34,274 bases of DNA, from assembly GCA_016927315.1 (NCBI GenBank), contig JAFGMV010000090.1:1-34274 (forward strand). Direction: 5' to 3'. Numbering within the stretch: position 1 is the first letter of the stretch; every line of letters starts with the position of its first letter. Below are positions 17,734 through 25,250 of the stretch, piece by piece. Made by a program: the position numbers and the translations under genes. The DNA comes from Anaerolineales bacterium. GTDB taxonomy: Bacteria > Chloroflexota > Anaerolineae > Anaerolineales > Villigracilaceae. The notes below the pieces were generated by a model. The model ran no database searches. It worked only from the letters and a program-made list of their open reading frames with translations, and was not told the origin of the DNA.

Positions 17734-17762
17734 TTGACTTATCTCCATCTCACCCGTAGAAT
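17734..17762 (+). promoter_or_regulatory. Promoter of the glycine riboswitch-gcv operon
   Basis: TTGACT (17734-17739) and TAGAAT (17757-17762) are 17 bases apart, and each matches consensus at five of six positions. Transcription would begin near 17769, about twelve bases before the first aptamer. Confidence 0.78.
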
Positions 17763-17780
17763 CAAAAAGAAAATACAACT

Positions 17781-17992
17781 GGAACCGGGAAGAGACCCAC
17801 ATCACAAACGGGCACCGAAGGGGCAAGTCCAGGACTGGCAGGTCCGGACGAAACTCTCAGGTAAAAGGACCCTGTTCCAGGCAACTCTGGAAAGTCCTGA
17901 AAGGGCCGCGCCCTTTGGGACACCGACGGGGCAATCCTTCAGCTTCGGGCAAGACCCTTTGCGCAGGAGAATCTCTCAGGTTCAAGACAGAG
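17781..17992 (+). promoter_or_regulatory. Tandem glycine riboswitch (two aptamers)
   Basis: Two glycine aptamers stand in tandem. Aptamer 1 (17781-17878) is closed by GGAAC/GTTCC and contains the conserved GGCACCGAAGGGGCAAG and AAACTCTCAGGTAAAAGGAC cores. Aptamer 2 (17885-17992) is closed by CTCTG/CAGAG and contains GACACCGACGGGGCAA and AATCTCTCAGGTTCAAGACA. The linker is only six bases. A terminator hairpin starts directly after aptamer 2. In known gcv leaders, glycine binding turns on glycine cleavage genes, and the genes downstream here are exactly those. Confidence 0.95.
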
Positions 17993-18022
17993 GGCGCACA
18001 CTTCTCGGCGTGCGCCTTTTTT
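17993..18022 (+). terminator. Riboswitch-controlled terminator
   Basis: GGCGCAC (17993-17999) pairs with GTGCGCC (18010-18016), followed by six T at 18017-18022. It directly adjoins the 3' strand of aptamer 2's closing stem, which fits an expression platform in which ligand binding prevents termination. Confidence 0.85.
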
Positions 18023-18114
18023 GTTTAATCCAGCTGTCCCAAACAGCCTGATGCATGGCATCCTTGATCTTTGTCTGGCATCCTGGCGGTTCAAACCAAT
18101 TAAAGGAGAAAAAC

Positions 18115-18489
18115 ATGAACTATCCTGATAACCTGAAATACACACAATCTGACGAATGGATCAACCCGGAAGACGGTACGGTTGGTATCACGGATTACGC
18201 CCAAGACCAGCTCTCGGACGTGGTCTTTGTCGAGATTCTGGTTGCGGTTGGCGATACGGTCGAATCCGGCAGCGAAATCGCTTCTGTGGAATCGGTCAAG
18301 GCCGCCGCCGAATCGTATGCCCCGGTCAGCGGTACAGTCGTGGCGATCAATGAGGACCTGGCAGATACCCCCGAAACTCTCAACAGCGATCCATATGGAG
18401 CCGGTTGGACTGTACGCATCGAGGGAGGGGATCTCTCCGGATTAATGGATGCCGCAGCCTATCAAAAGTATTGCGAAGAACGAGCGTAA
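18115..18489 (+). CDS. gcvH: Glycine cleavage system H protein
   Basis: A 124-residue lipoyl carrier that shuttles the aminomethyl group between the P, T and L proteins. The lipoylation site is Lys62 in VESVKAAAESYAPVSG, which is the family motif. The opening block (PDNLKYTQSDEW) and the C-terminal GLMDAAAYQKYCEE are also typical. The ATG at 18115 is chosen because AAAGGAG precedes it; an in-frame ATG at 18055 lacks a site and would add 20 unconserved residues. It is the first gene after the glycine riboswitch. gcvPA follows after a 126-bp gap that holds a hairpin (CACCTGT 18543-18549 with ACAGGTG 18559-18565). Confidence 0.97.
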   Translation: MNYPDNLKYTQSDEWINPEDGTVGITDYAQDQLSDVVFVEILVAVGDTVESGSEIASVESVKAAAESYAPVSGTVVAINEDLADTPETLNSDPYGAGWTVRIEGGDLSGLMDAAAYQKYCEERA

Positions 18490-18615
18490 TTTCCTTTGTC
18501 AGCAGCGGATCGCCGCAGAATCTCCCCAGCATCAGGAGTATGCACCTGTAGTGTAAACACAGGTGTATTATCCCTCACCGGTCTCCGGCTGCCCCGAAAC
18601 AAGATGTGAGATAAT

Positions 18616-19968
18616 ATGACCTTTATTCCCCATAGTGAAAGTGAACGGGATGCAATGCTGGCTGCTGTCGGCATAAAAAGCCTGGATGACCTTTTCGCAG
18701 CCATCCCCCAGAAACATCGCTACCCGGAAATGGACCTCCCCGATCCACACACGGAGATGGAAGCCGCCGCCCAGTTGAGTGAACTGGCAGCCGCCAACAA
18801 CACCGTCCAGGAATTGACTTCCTTTCTCGGCGCCGGGGCCTACAACCACTACCTCCCTGCCGTGGTCGACCATATCCTGAGACGCGGCGAATTCTACACC
18901 GCATACACCCCCTATCAACCGGAAGTATCCCAGGGGACCCTGCAGGCGATCTTCGAATACCAATCAATGATGACTGCCCTGACAGGCATGGAGGTATCGA
19001 ATGCCTCCCACTACGATGGGGCTACCGCCGCGGCAGAGGCTGTCAATATGGCCCTGGCTGTCTTTCGCGGCAAGCGCAGCAAGGTAGTGATCTCGCCTTC
19101 CGTACACCCGCAGTACAGGGAAACAATCCGCACTTATACCCAGGGCATGGACCTGGAACTGGTCGGGGACGAACCGGCCTCAGACCTGGCCAGCGGACCG
19201 GAAGCGCTCGGCAGCCTGGTCGACGAGAATACATCCCTGGTAATCGTCCAGTACCCTGATTTTTTCGGCCGCATCCATGATCTCACTGCCCTGACTGCAG
19301 CCGCCCATGAGAAAGACGCCCTGGTCTGTATCGTCGCCAATCCGACTGCGCTGGCTTTGTTCAAATCTCCCGGCGAGATGGAGGCCGATATCGTGGTCGG
19401 TGAAGGCCAGCCCCTGGGGATGCCTCTCTCCTTTGGCGGTCCTTACCTGGGGTTCTTCACCACCCGCAAGAAATATGTGCATAAGATGGCCGGTCGCCTG
19501 GTCGGCGAAACCGTCGACAACCGCGGCCAGCGGGCGTATGTATTGACCCTGACAGCCCGCGAGCAGCATATCAAGCGCGACCGCGCGACTTCCAACATCT
19601 GCACCAACCAGGGACTGATGGCGCTGGCTTCGGCAGCCTACCTGAGTGTGGTCGGTAAACAGGGACTGCGCCAGGCGGCCGAGTCCTGCTTCCATAAAGC
19701 ACACTACGCCGCCGGGCAGATTAACCAGATCCCCGGTTACAACCTGCGCTTCCAGGATGATTTCTTCCACGAATTTGTCGTCAGCTGTCCCCAACCCGTC
19801 GAAAAGATCAATGCCTGGCTGCTGGAAGAAGATATCCTGGGCGGGTATGACCTCGGGCGGGATTATCCGGCTCTCAAGGACCACATGCTGCTCGCCGTCA
19901 CAGAGATGAACTCCAAAGAGCAGATCGATGCATTGGTCGAGACCCTGAAGGAGGTCAACCATGACTGA
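18616..19968 (+). CDS. gcvPA: Glycine dehydrogenase (decarboxylating) subunit 1
   Basis: A 450-residue alpha subunit of the two-subunit P protein. With GcvPB it decarboxylates glycine and loads the aminomethyl group onto lipoyl-GcvH. Family blocks: FIPHSESERDAMLAAVG at the start, FLGAGAYNHYLPAVVDHI near 73, FEYQSMMTALTGMEVSNAS near 113, and LSFGGPYLGFFTTRKKY near 273. The PLP lysine belongs to the partner subunit. Length is normal. I see no good Shine-Dalgarno site: GATAAT sits directly before the ATG, so translation may depend on transcription from upstream or on a leaderless start. It overlaps gcvPB by 8 bp. Confidence 0.96.
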   Translation: MTFIPHSESERDAMLAAVGIKSLDDLFAAIPQKHRYPEMDLPDPHTEMEAAAQLSELAAANNTVQELTSFLGAGAYNHYLPAVVDHILRRGEFYTAYTPYQPEVSQGTLQAIFEYQSMMTALTGMEVSNASHYDGATAAAEAVNMALAVFRGKRSKVVISPSVHPQYRETIRTYTQGMDLELVGDEPASDLASGPEALGSLVDENTSLVIVQYPDFFGRIHDLTALTAAAHEKDALVCIVANPTALALFKSPGEMEADIVVGEGQPLGMPLSFGGPYLGFFTTRKKYVHKMAGRLVGETVDNRGQRAYVLTLTAREQHIKRDRATSNICTNQGLMALASAAYLSVVGKQGLRQAAESCFHKAHYAAGQINQIPGYNLRFQDDFFHEFVVSCPQPVEKINAWLLEEDILGGYDLGRDYPALKDHMLLAVTEMNSKEQIDALVETLKEVNHD

Positions 19969-21466
19969 GTTTAAACTGAACGCCGAACCCAGGGTTGTCG
20001 AACCGACCGTCTTCGAACTGTCTTCACCGGGGCGCACAGGCGTCTCCTTCCCGGCCCCGGATGTCCCCCTGGCAGACCTGCCGGAGAGACTGCTGCGAAC
20101 CGACCTGCCGCTGCCCGAACTGGCCGAGGTGGACGTGGTACGCCACTACATGCACCTCTCCAATTTCAACTACAGTGTCGATGGCGGCTTCTACCCGCTG
20201 GGCTCCTGCACCATGAAATACAACCCCAAGATCAACGAAGATACAGCCCGCTTACCGGGGTTTACATTCACCCATCCCCTGCAGCCGCTCGAAACTGTGC
20301 AGGGCAGCCTGGCCCTGATGTTCACCCTGCAGGAATGGTTGAAAGAGATCAGCGGGTTCGCCTCAGTGACCCTGCAGCCGGCAGCCGGCGCCCACGGGGA
20401 ACTGACTGGTGCGCTGATCATGCGCGCCTATCACCAGGCGCGCAGCGACAGCAAACGGGTCAAGATGCTGATTCCTGATTCCGCTCACGGCACCAACCCG
20501 GCTTCGTCCGGCGTGGTCGGGTTGAACATCGTCCAGATTCCATCCGATCCGCGCGGCAACGTCGACCTGGAGGCCCTGAAAGCCGAATGCGACGACACCG
20601 TCGTCGGCCTGATGCTGACCAACCCCAACACACTGGGACTGTTCGACGAGCATGTCGAAGAGGTCGTCCGCCTGGTGCATGAATGCGGCGGGCTGGTGTA
20701 CGGCGACGGCGCCAACCTGAACGCCCTGTTGGGTATCCTGCGCCCCGGCGACATCGGCATCGATGTGATGCATTTCAACCTGCACAAGACCTTCTCGACC
20801 CCGCACGGCGGCGGCGGCCCCGGCTCCGGACCGGTTGGGGTAGCCGAACACCTGGCCGCGTTCCTGCCGGCGCCGTTGATCGGTATTCTTGAACCGGCAA
20901 CCGATGAACTGCCCCCTTTGTTCGGGTATGAAACCCCAGCCAGGAGTATTGGCCGTATGAAAGCCTTCCATGGTCACTTTGGGATGATCGTGCGCGCTTT
21001 TACCTATATCCTGATGCACGGCGCCGAGGGCCTGCGCCAGATCGCCGAATACGCGGTGCTGAACGCCAACTACCTGCAGGCCCGCGTGCGCAGCACTTAC
21101 AAGGTGCCCTACGACCGCATCTGTATGCACGAGTTCGTCGCCGAAGGCCATATAGAAGGGTCCGATATCCAGGCGCTCGATATTGCCAAGCGCCTGATGG
21201 ATTTCAATTTCCACCCACCCACCAATTATTTCCCACTGATCGTGCATGAAGCCCTGATGATCGAACCGACTGAGACCGAGAACAAGGACACACTCGACCG
21301 CTTCGCTGAAACCCTGATCCAGATCGCTGAAGAAGCCCGGACAACCCCAGACCTGCTGCACCAGGCCCCGCACACCACACCCTTTGGGCGCATGGACGAG
21401 GTCCGGGCTGCCCGTGAACTGGTGCTGTGCTGCTGGCTGCCGGAAAATTATGGAGAACAAGAATAG
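19961..21466 (+). CDS. gcvPB: Glycine dehydrogenase (decarboxylating) subunit 2
   Basis: A 501-residue beta subunit carrying the catalytic PLP site of the P protein. The Schiff-base lysine is Lys276 in the block DVMHFNLHKTFSTPHGGGG, and the Gly-rich loop after it is complete. LGSCTMKYNPKINE, the early signature of GcvPB, is at about 79-92, and HGTNPASSGVVG near 176 is also conserved. An 8-bp overlap with gcvPA suggests coupled translation and equal dosage. The stop codon TAG (21464-21466) forms the first three bases of a MITE-like element, so the original C-terminus may have been slightly different. gcvT, the aminomethyltransferase, is not in this window. Confidence 0.96.
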   Translation: MTEFKLNAEPRVVEPTVFELSSPGRTGVSFPAPDVPLADLPERLLRTDLPLPELAEVDVVRHYMHLSNFNYSVDGGFYPLGSCTMKYNPKINEDTARLPGFTFTHPLQPLETVQGSLALMFTLQEWLKEISGFASVTLQPAAGAHGELTGALIMRAYHQARSDSKRVKMLIPDSAHGTNPASSGVVGLNIVQIPSDPRGNVDLEALKAECDDTVVGLMLTNPNTLGLFDEHVEEVVRLVHECGGLVYGDGANLNALLGILRPGDIGIDVMHFNLHKTFSTPHGGGGPGSGPVGVAEHLAAFLPAPLIGILEPATDELPPLFGYETPARSIGRMKAFHGHFGMIVRAFTYILMHGAEGLRQIAEYAVLNANYLQARVRSTYKVPYDRICMHEFVAEGHIEGSDIQALDIAKRLMDFNFHPPTNYFPLIVHEALMIEPTETENKDTLDRFAETLIQIAEEARTTPDLLHQAPHTTPFGRMDEVRAARELVLCCWLPENYGEQE

Positions 21467-21600
21467 ACCTCTTGCAAAAGCATCTACCTGGCGGGTTTTC
21501 AACCCGCCAGGTACCAATCGTAGGGCTGGCCTGTGCTGGCACACAGGCACTGGTGCAGCCCGACCTGCAAAGATATTATTAGACGTACGCAAGAGGTCTA
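21464..21600. mobile_element. 137-bp MITE-like element with 12-bp perfect terminal inverted repeats
   Basis: TAGACCTCTTGC (21464-21475) and GCAAGAGGTCTA (21589-21600) are perfect inverted ends. Inside are a 13-bp perfect hairpin (21485-21497 with 21501-21513, loop TTC) and a second stem-loop (GGGCTG 21523-21528 with CAGCCC 21556-21561, enclosing GCCTGTG/CACAGGC). The flanks are AGAA on both sides, so a 4-bp duplication or a TA duplication at the ends is possible. No reading frame fits inside. The first hairpin may also act as the gcv operon terminator. Confidence 0.75.
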
Positions 21601-21647
21601 AGAAAGAAAAACAGGCGGCAGTCATCTTCGAGACGACTGTCACCTGT
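21601..21647 (-). terminator. Terminator of the lipoprotein gene
   Basis: Read leftward, ACAGG and CAGTC pair with GACTG and CCTGT (outer arms at 21643-21647 and 21611-21615), with small internal bulges. The T-rich tail TTTTTCTTTCTT follows. It lies about 55 bases beyond the stop codon of the lipoprotein gene at 21702. Confidence 0.7.
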
Positions 21648-21701
21648 AAAAACAAAACGAGAAACTGATCCAGCTTATGGAATGCTCAATATATCGCCAG
21701 A

Positions 21702-22502
21702 CTAATCATCCATGATCCAGAGTTGGATATTCGACATCTCACAGCGGGTACCGTAATCCTTGTTGGTGCCAGAAAGCAAACCATACCCCAACCCGCCCGA
21801 ACTAGTCAGGAAATCCGAATCCAGGTAGAAGCTGCCTTTGGCATACCCGTCAACAAAAGCATAAACATTCAGTCCGTTAACAATCAAGGTTACTTCAACA
21901 TCCGCCGGGTTGCCCAACCCCAGATAGGTATTCCCCGAAGTGGCGCCAATCAGGGTAGCGTTTTGCTGAGATTCATCCCATCCGATCAAATAAACATAGT
22001 CCCGGTCTACCAGGAAGAAGTAGAAATCACCTCCCTGGATGCGGAAAGCCCAGGCACAACCAGATGGGTCGGGGTGCTGGATGGCGCTCTTCCACTTGAA
22101 ATCAGCGATAACCATGAAATCATCCGGGAAGTAACCCGTTTCTTCGAAATCATAGTAATTGATCAAGGCTAAATCCTTGGAAAAATCGTCCAGCTTGATA
22201 TACTCGCCTTCTTTCGATGACAGGAAACCTTTTTCATAATAAAAGTCAACCTGCGATTGAAAACCAGAAGGAACAGACGACTCTGGTATGGAAGCCTCAG
22301 CCGTCGGTTGGGGCGCTGTCGTCGGCGGAACGGCAGTCGGCGGCGGCGGCGCCGTCGGCGGCAGGGGCGTTGCGGTAATCACAATCGGCTGGGCCGATTG
22401 CGGGGTATCGTTCCCCGTATTCACACTGATCCCGCATGCCATCGATACGATTGCCAGAACAGTAAAGAAATACAATAATGGTTTTATCTGATGAGTTTTC
22501 AT
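21702..22502 (-). CDS. Predicted lipoprotein with jelly-roll-like C-terminal domain (paralog of 27589-28374)
   Basis: A 266-residue secreted lipoprotein of unknown function. The ATG at 22502 is preceded by GGAGG six bases upstream; an ATG at 22520 lacks this. A basic n-region (MKTHQIKP) and a hydrophobic segment end at a lipobox-like SMAC (Cys23). A Thr/Pro/Ala-rich linker covers about 35-75. The globular C-terminal domain (about 80-266) shares with the product of 27589-28374 the blocks LDDF.K.LA..NY.DF, SAI...P..SGC..AFR and YG.LSGTNKDYGTRCE.SN. The spacing of W, G and beta-like segments suggests a concanavalin-like sandwich, perhaps for polysaccharide binding, but this is inference. It is a single gene. 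Confidence 0.8.
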   Translation of the reverse strand: MKTHQIKPLLYFFTVLAIVSMACGISVNTGNDTPQSAQPIVITATPLPPTAPPPPTAVPPTTAPQPTAEASIPESSVPSGFQSQVDFYYEKGFLSSKEGEYIKLDDFSKDLALINYYDFEETGYFPDDFMVIADFKWKSAIQHPDPSGCAWAFRIQGGDFYFFLVDRDYVYLIGWDESQQNATLIGATSGNTYLGLGNPADVEVTLIVNGLNVYAFVDGYAKGSFYLDSDFLTSSGGLGYGLLSGTNKDYGTRCEMSNIQLWIMDD

Positions 22503-22876
22503 AATGTCCTCCGGTCCCATAGTAGTTGGAAAAGTATCCTCCCTATTTTACTCAATTAACCGGTAACAGTTAACTGTTAATATCATAGCAGGTAATCTAC
22601 AAAAATGTTACCATTTGACTAGAATTAGGGCTACCCAAAAAATCAAACAACACCTCCGATTGACCTCATTCTCCTACAGGGAGATTGTGCGAGCCAGTCT
22701 TCCCTGGCGCCGCCTGCCAGGACAAGTGCGGCAAAGCAATCTCCTGGCAAATGAGCAAAAGTTGCATGGATGGGATTGCGTCGTCGGGGAGAACTCCCTC
22801 CTTGTAAAGACATTGTTCTTTTGAGGATAGACACTTAGAAAGTTTCTGGTCGTTTCCCTAACAGCAAAGGATAACC
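22503..22876. repeat. Intergenic region containing a nested inverted repeat element
   Basis: GGAGATTG (22680-22687) is mirrored by CAATCTCC (22737-22744). Inside, CCTGGC (22703-22708) pairs with GCCAGG (22716-22721). This resembles the short palindromic intergenic repeats common in environmental genomes. The reverse strand reads as a 63-codon frame (22643-22834) of the type that such repeats produce, not a gene. AAAGGAT precedes the glmS ATG. I see no glmS ribozyme core. Confidence 0.5.
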
Positions 22877-24664
22877 ATGTGTGGAATTTTCGGTATCGTA
22901 ACCAGTGATGAAAAGGAACTTGGCCCGGTCTTGATCGAAGCAGCCCAACGCCTGACCTACCGCGGCTACGACTCAGTCGGAGCAGCCACGCTCTCGGGCA
23001 GCCGGATCGACCTGCGCAAGGACGTCGGCCGGGTGGAAGAGGTCGCAGCCCGCTGCAACTTCAGCGAGATGCGCGGTGCGCGCGGCATCACCCAGCTGCG
23101 GTGGGCTACCTTTGGTGAACCTTCCCGGGTCAATTCCCAACCCCACCTGGATTCAGACGGCGATATGGTCGGGGCGCATAACGGCAATGTGGTCAATAAC
23201 TTCGAACTGCGCCAACAGTTCATCGCCGAGGGCATGATCGTCCGCTCGGAAAACGACGGTGAGACCTGTGTGCACGCCGTGGAACGCTATATCAACAAGG
23301 GCTACGAGTTCCTGGATGCCATCCGGCTGGCCTACGGCGACCTGGAAGGCGATTATGCTTTCGTGATCGGACAGGCAAACGATGACAAATTGTATGCCAT
23401 GAAGAAGGGTTCCGGCCTGGTGGCCGGCATCGGGGAGGACTTTACCTGCCTGTCCTCAGACCTGCCTTCGATCCTGCCGCTGACCCGCCAAATCATCCGC
23501 CCCCAGGATGGAGAGATCATCACCCTGTGGGCCGACCGGGTCGAACTGCGCTCCGTCCGGGACGGCAGCCTGATCGAACGGGAACCCGAAACCGTCACCG
23601 AGAGCATGGACGCCGTCCAGAAAGGCGGCTACCCGCACTTCATGCTCAAAGAGATCCACGAGCAGTCCCGGGTGGCACGCGAATTGCTCCACCTGCTGGA
23701 TGGCTCGCATGAGGTCGAAACCATCCTGGAGAAGATACGCACCGCCCGGCACCTGTACCTGATCGGCTGTGGGACCAGCTACCATGCCTGCCTGTCAGGG
23801 TCCGTCTACCTGGCCCAACTGGCCGGCCGCCCGGCCATCCCGATCCTGGCGCCGCAGTTCACCCCCCAGTATGGACCGGCCGTTGGACACGAGGATGTCG
23901 GGCTTTTCGTCAGCCAGTCCGGCGAGACCAAGGATGTGCTCAATGCCCTGGAGACCGCTGAAAGCCGCGGCATGGCCGCCTACGGGATCGCCAACGTGAT
24001 CGGCTCAACCCTGACCAAGGCCGCTTCCTGCTGGCTGCCGCTGTGCTGCGGCTACGAGATCAGCGTCCCGGCCACCAAGACCTTCACCAACCAGGTGCTG
24101 ACCTTCCTGTACCTGGCAACCCGCCTGGCCGGTCTGGATACCCGCTCCCTGCAGGCCATCCCCGACCTGCTGGACGAAACCCTGGAAATGACCGCCCCCC
24201 AGATCCAGGCGCTCACCCCAGTCCTGAACGACTGGGACGATATGTACTGCCTGGGCTACGGCGCTACCCTGTCGATCGCCCTGGAAGGGGCGCTGAAGTT
24301 AAAAGAGATCACCTATGCCCACTGTGAGGGTATGCTCTCGACCGAATTCAAACACGGTCCGCTCTCGGCCGTCAGGCAAGATTACCCGGTGATTTTCGTG
24401 GCCGGGCCTGCAGACATCCCCCTGATCATCAGCGGGATCAACGAAGTGCGGGTGCGCGGCGCCCGGGCGATAGTGATCGCCGAACCGGACCCGCGCCTGG
24501 AGGCTAATGCCAGTCAGGTGATCCCCGTCCCCAAATCGGACCCGCACATCTTCCCGCTGCTGGCCGTCCTGCCGCTGCAGCTGCTGTCATACCATATGAG
24601 CGTCGCCCGCGGCTACGATCCCGATTTTCCCCGTAATTTAAGCAAGACCCTGACAGTAGATTAG
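22877..24664 (+). CDS. glmS: Glutamine--fructose-6-phosphate aminotransferase (isomerising)
   Basis: A 595-residue cytoplasmic enzyme making glucosamine 6-phosphate from fructose 6-phosphate and glutamine, the entry point to peptidoglycan and other amino-sugar polymers. The N-terminal glutaminase domain starts MCGIFGIV with nucleophile Cys2; RGYDSVG, TQLRWATFGEP and GDLEGDYAF are further family blocks. Two SIS domains follow (about 280-425 and 450-590). The first contains GCGTSYHA and SQSGETKDVLNALE. The C-terminus (PRNLSKTLTVD) matches the conserved end of the family, where the last residues close the active site. Length is slightly below the usual 605-610. It appears as a single gene. Confidence 0.96.
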   Translation: MCGIFGIVTSDEKELGPVLIEAAQRLTYRGYDSVGAATLSGSRIDLRKDVGRVEEVAARCNFSEMRGARGITQLRWATFGEPSRVNSQPHLDSDGDMVGAHNGNVVNNFELRQQFIAEGMIVRSENDGETCVHAVERYINKGYEFLDAIRLAYGDLEGDYAFVIGQANDDKLYAMKKGSGLVAGIGEDFTCLSSDLPSILPLTRQIIRPQDGEIITLWADRVELRSVRDGSLIEREPETVTESMDAVQKGGYPHFMLKEIHEQSRVARELLHLLDGSHEVETILEKIRTARHLYLIGCGTSYHACLSGSVYLAQLAGRPAIPILAPQFTPQYGPAVGHEDVGLFVSQSGETKDVLNALETAESRGMAAYGIANVIGSTLTKAASCWLPLCCGYEISVPATKTFTNQVLTFLYLATRLAGLDTRSLQAIPDLLDETLEMTAPQIQALTPVLNDWDDMYCLGYGATLSIALEGALKLKEITYAHCEGMLSTEFKHGPLSAVRQDYPVIFVAGPADIPLIISGINEVRVRGARAIVIAEPDPRLEANASQVIPVPKSDPHIFPLLAVLPLQLLSYHMSVARGYDPDFPRNLSKTLTVD

Positions 24665-24742
24665 AATAAGCCCAAGACGGATTTGATCTTCATTCGGAAA
24701 AGCCATTCTATCTTGAGGGTCCAAAAGGAAAAATACACGATC

Positions 24743-24796
24743 ATGAACTCCTCAACCAAGCTCATCCTGGCCCTGGTTCTTCTCATTGGTATATGA
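24743..24796 (+). pseudogene. Stub of a secreted or lipoprotein gene
   Basis: A 17-codon frame (MNSSTKLILALVLLIGI, then TGA) has the basic residue and hydrophobic core of a signal peptide and stops just where a lipobox cysteine would be expected. GGAAAAAT precedes it at a plausible distance. It looks like the 5' end of a lipoprotein gene cut by decay. The following 80 bases contain the direct repeat AGGTTACTGGCT at 24845-24856 and 24889-24900. Confidence 0.35.
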
Positions 24797-24876
24797 TGAA
24801 GATGCAAAGGCAACCAGGTGAGGGGACATGCTTACCTTCGGACCAGGTTACTGGCTAACTCAGACCGACTCACTGG

Positions 24877-25143
24877 TTGAAGTGGACTAGGTTACTGGCT
24901 GATATGGTTGGAAGCCCCCCCAGCTTCTCATTGCAATTAAGACAGTTCCGCTCAGAAGTGCAGGCCGGAAATATCGGCATCAATGTCGGTGTGGCCGCAC
25001 TGATGGCATTCTTCCCATTCAACGGCTGGAAGGACAGTTTCTTCGGCGCCCTCCACGGGCAGGCCAGGCATGCGGTTGAATTCTTCACGCAAACAAAAGT
25101 AGTAATTGAACGCTGGCGAAAAGACTGGGCAAGGGAATTCTAA
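24877..25143 (+). pseudogene. 3' remnant of a methylmalonate-semialdehyde dehydrogenase gene
   Basis: From about 24946 the frame encodes the extreme C-terminus of a CoA-acylating aldehyde dehydrogenase (MmsA/IolA type). Conserved parts are [27 protein letters not shown], and the tail [14 protein letters not shown]. Only about 65 of the usual 480-500 residues remain. Normally conserved positions have drifted: Leu where Pro is usual after VAA, Asn for Ser in the SGW turn, and Arg-His in the Gly-Arg-Asp segment. The first 23 residues of the frame are unrelated to the family. The catalytic cysteine and NAD domain are gone, so this is a relic, not a working gene. Confidence 0.75.
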
Positions 25144-25186
25144 GGTCTCCAAACATAGTACAACCAGTCCCCCCGGCCAACCGTAA

Positions 25187-25221
25187 CAAAAAACCCGGAA
25201 GCTTTGCCATGCTCCGGGGTT
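25187..25221 (-). terminator. Terminator of the HD-GYP gene
   Basis: Read leftward, ACCCCGGA (25213-25220) pairs with TCCGGGT (25193-25199) with one bulged C, and six T follow on the minus strand (A run at 25188-25193 on the plus strand). It lies about 30 bases beyond the stop codon. Confidence 0.8.
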
Positions 25222-25250
25222 TGGTATTTGTGGACGCCTGGGTTTGATCT

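Noticed and set aside
19180-20037. Leftward frame of 285 codons opposite gcvPA
   Set aside because: It is a shadow created by the GC-rich codon pattern of gcvPA.
20363-21655. Leftward frame of 430 codons opposite gcvPB
   Set aside because: It is an antisense shadow of gcvPB and begins inside the MITE-like element region; its product has no family signature.
22643-22834. Leftward 63-codon frame before glmS
   Set aside because: It is the reverse strand of a nested palindromic repeat and resembles spurious proteins derived from such repeats.
22745-22876. glmS ribozyme in the glmS leader
   Set aside because: I looked for the conserved core and pairing near the start and did not see it.
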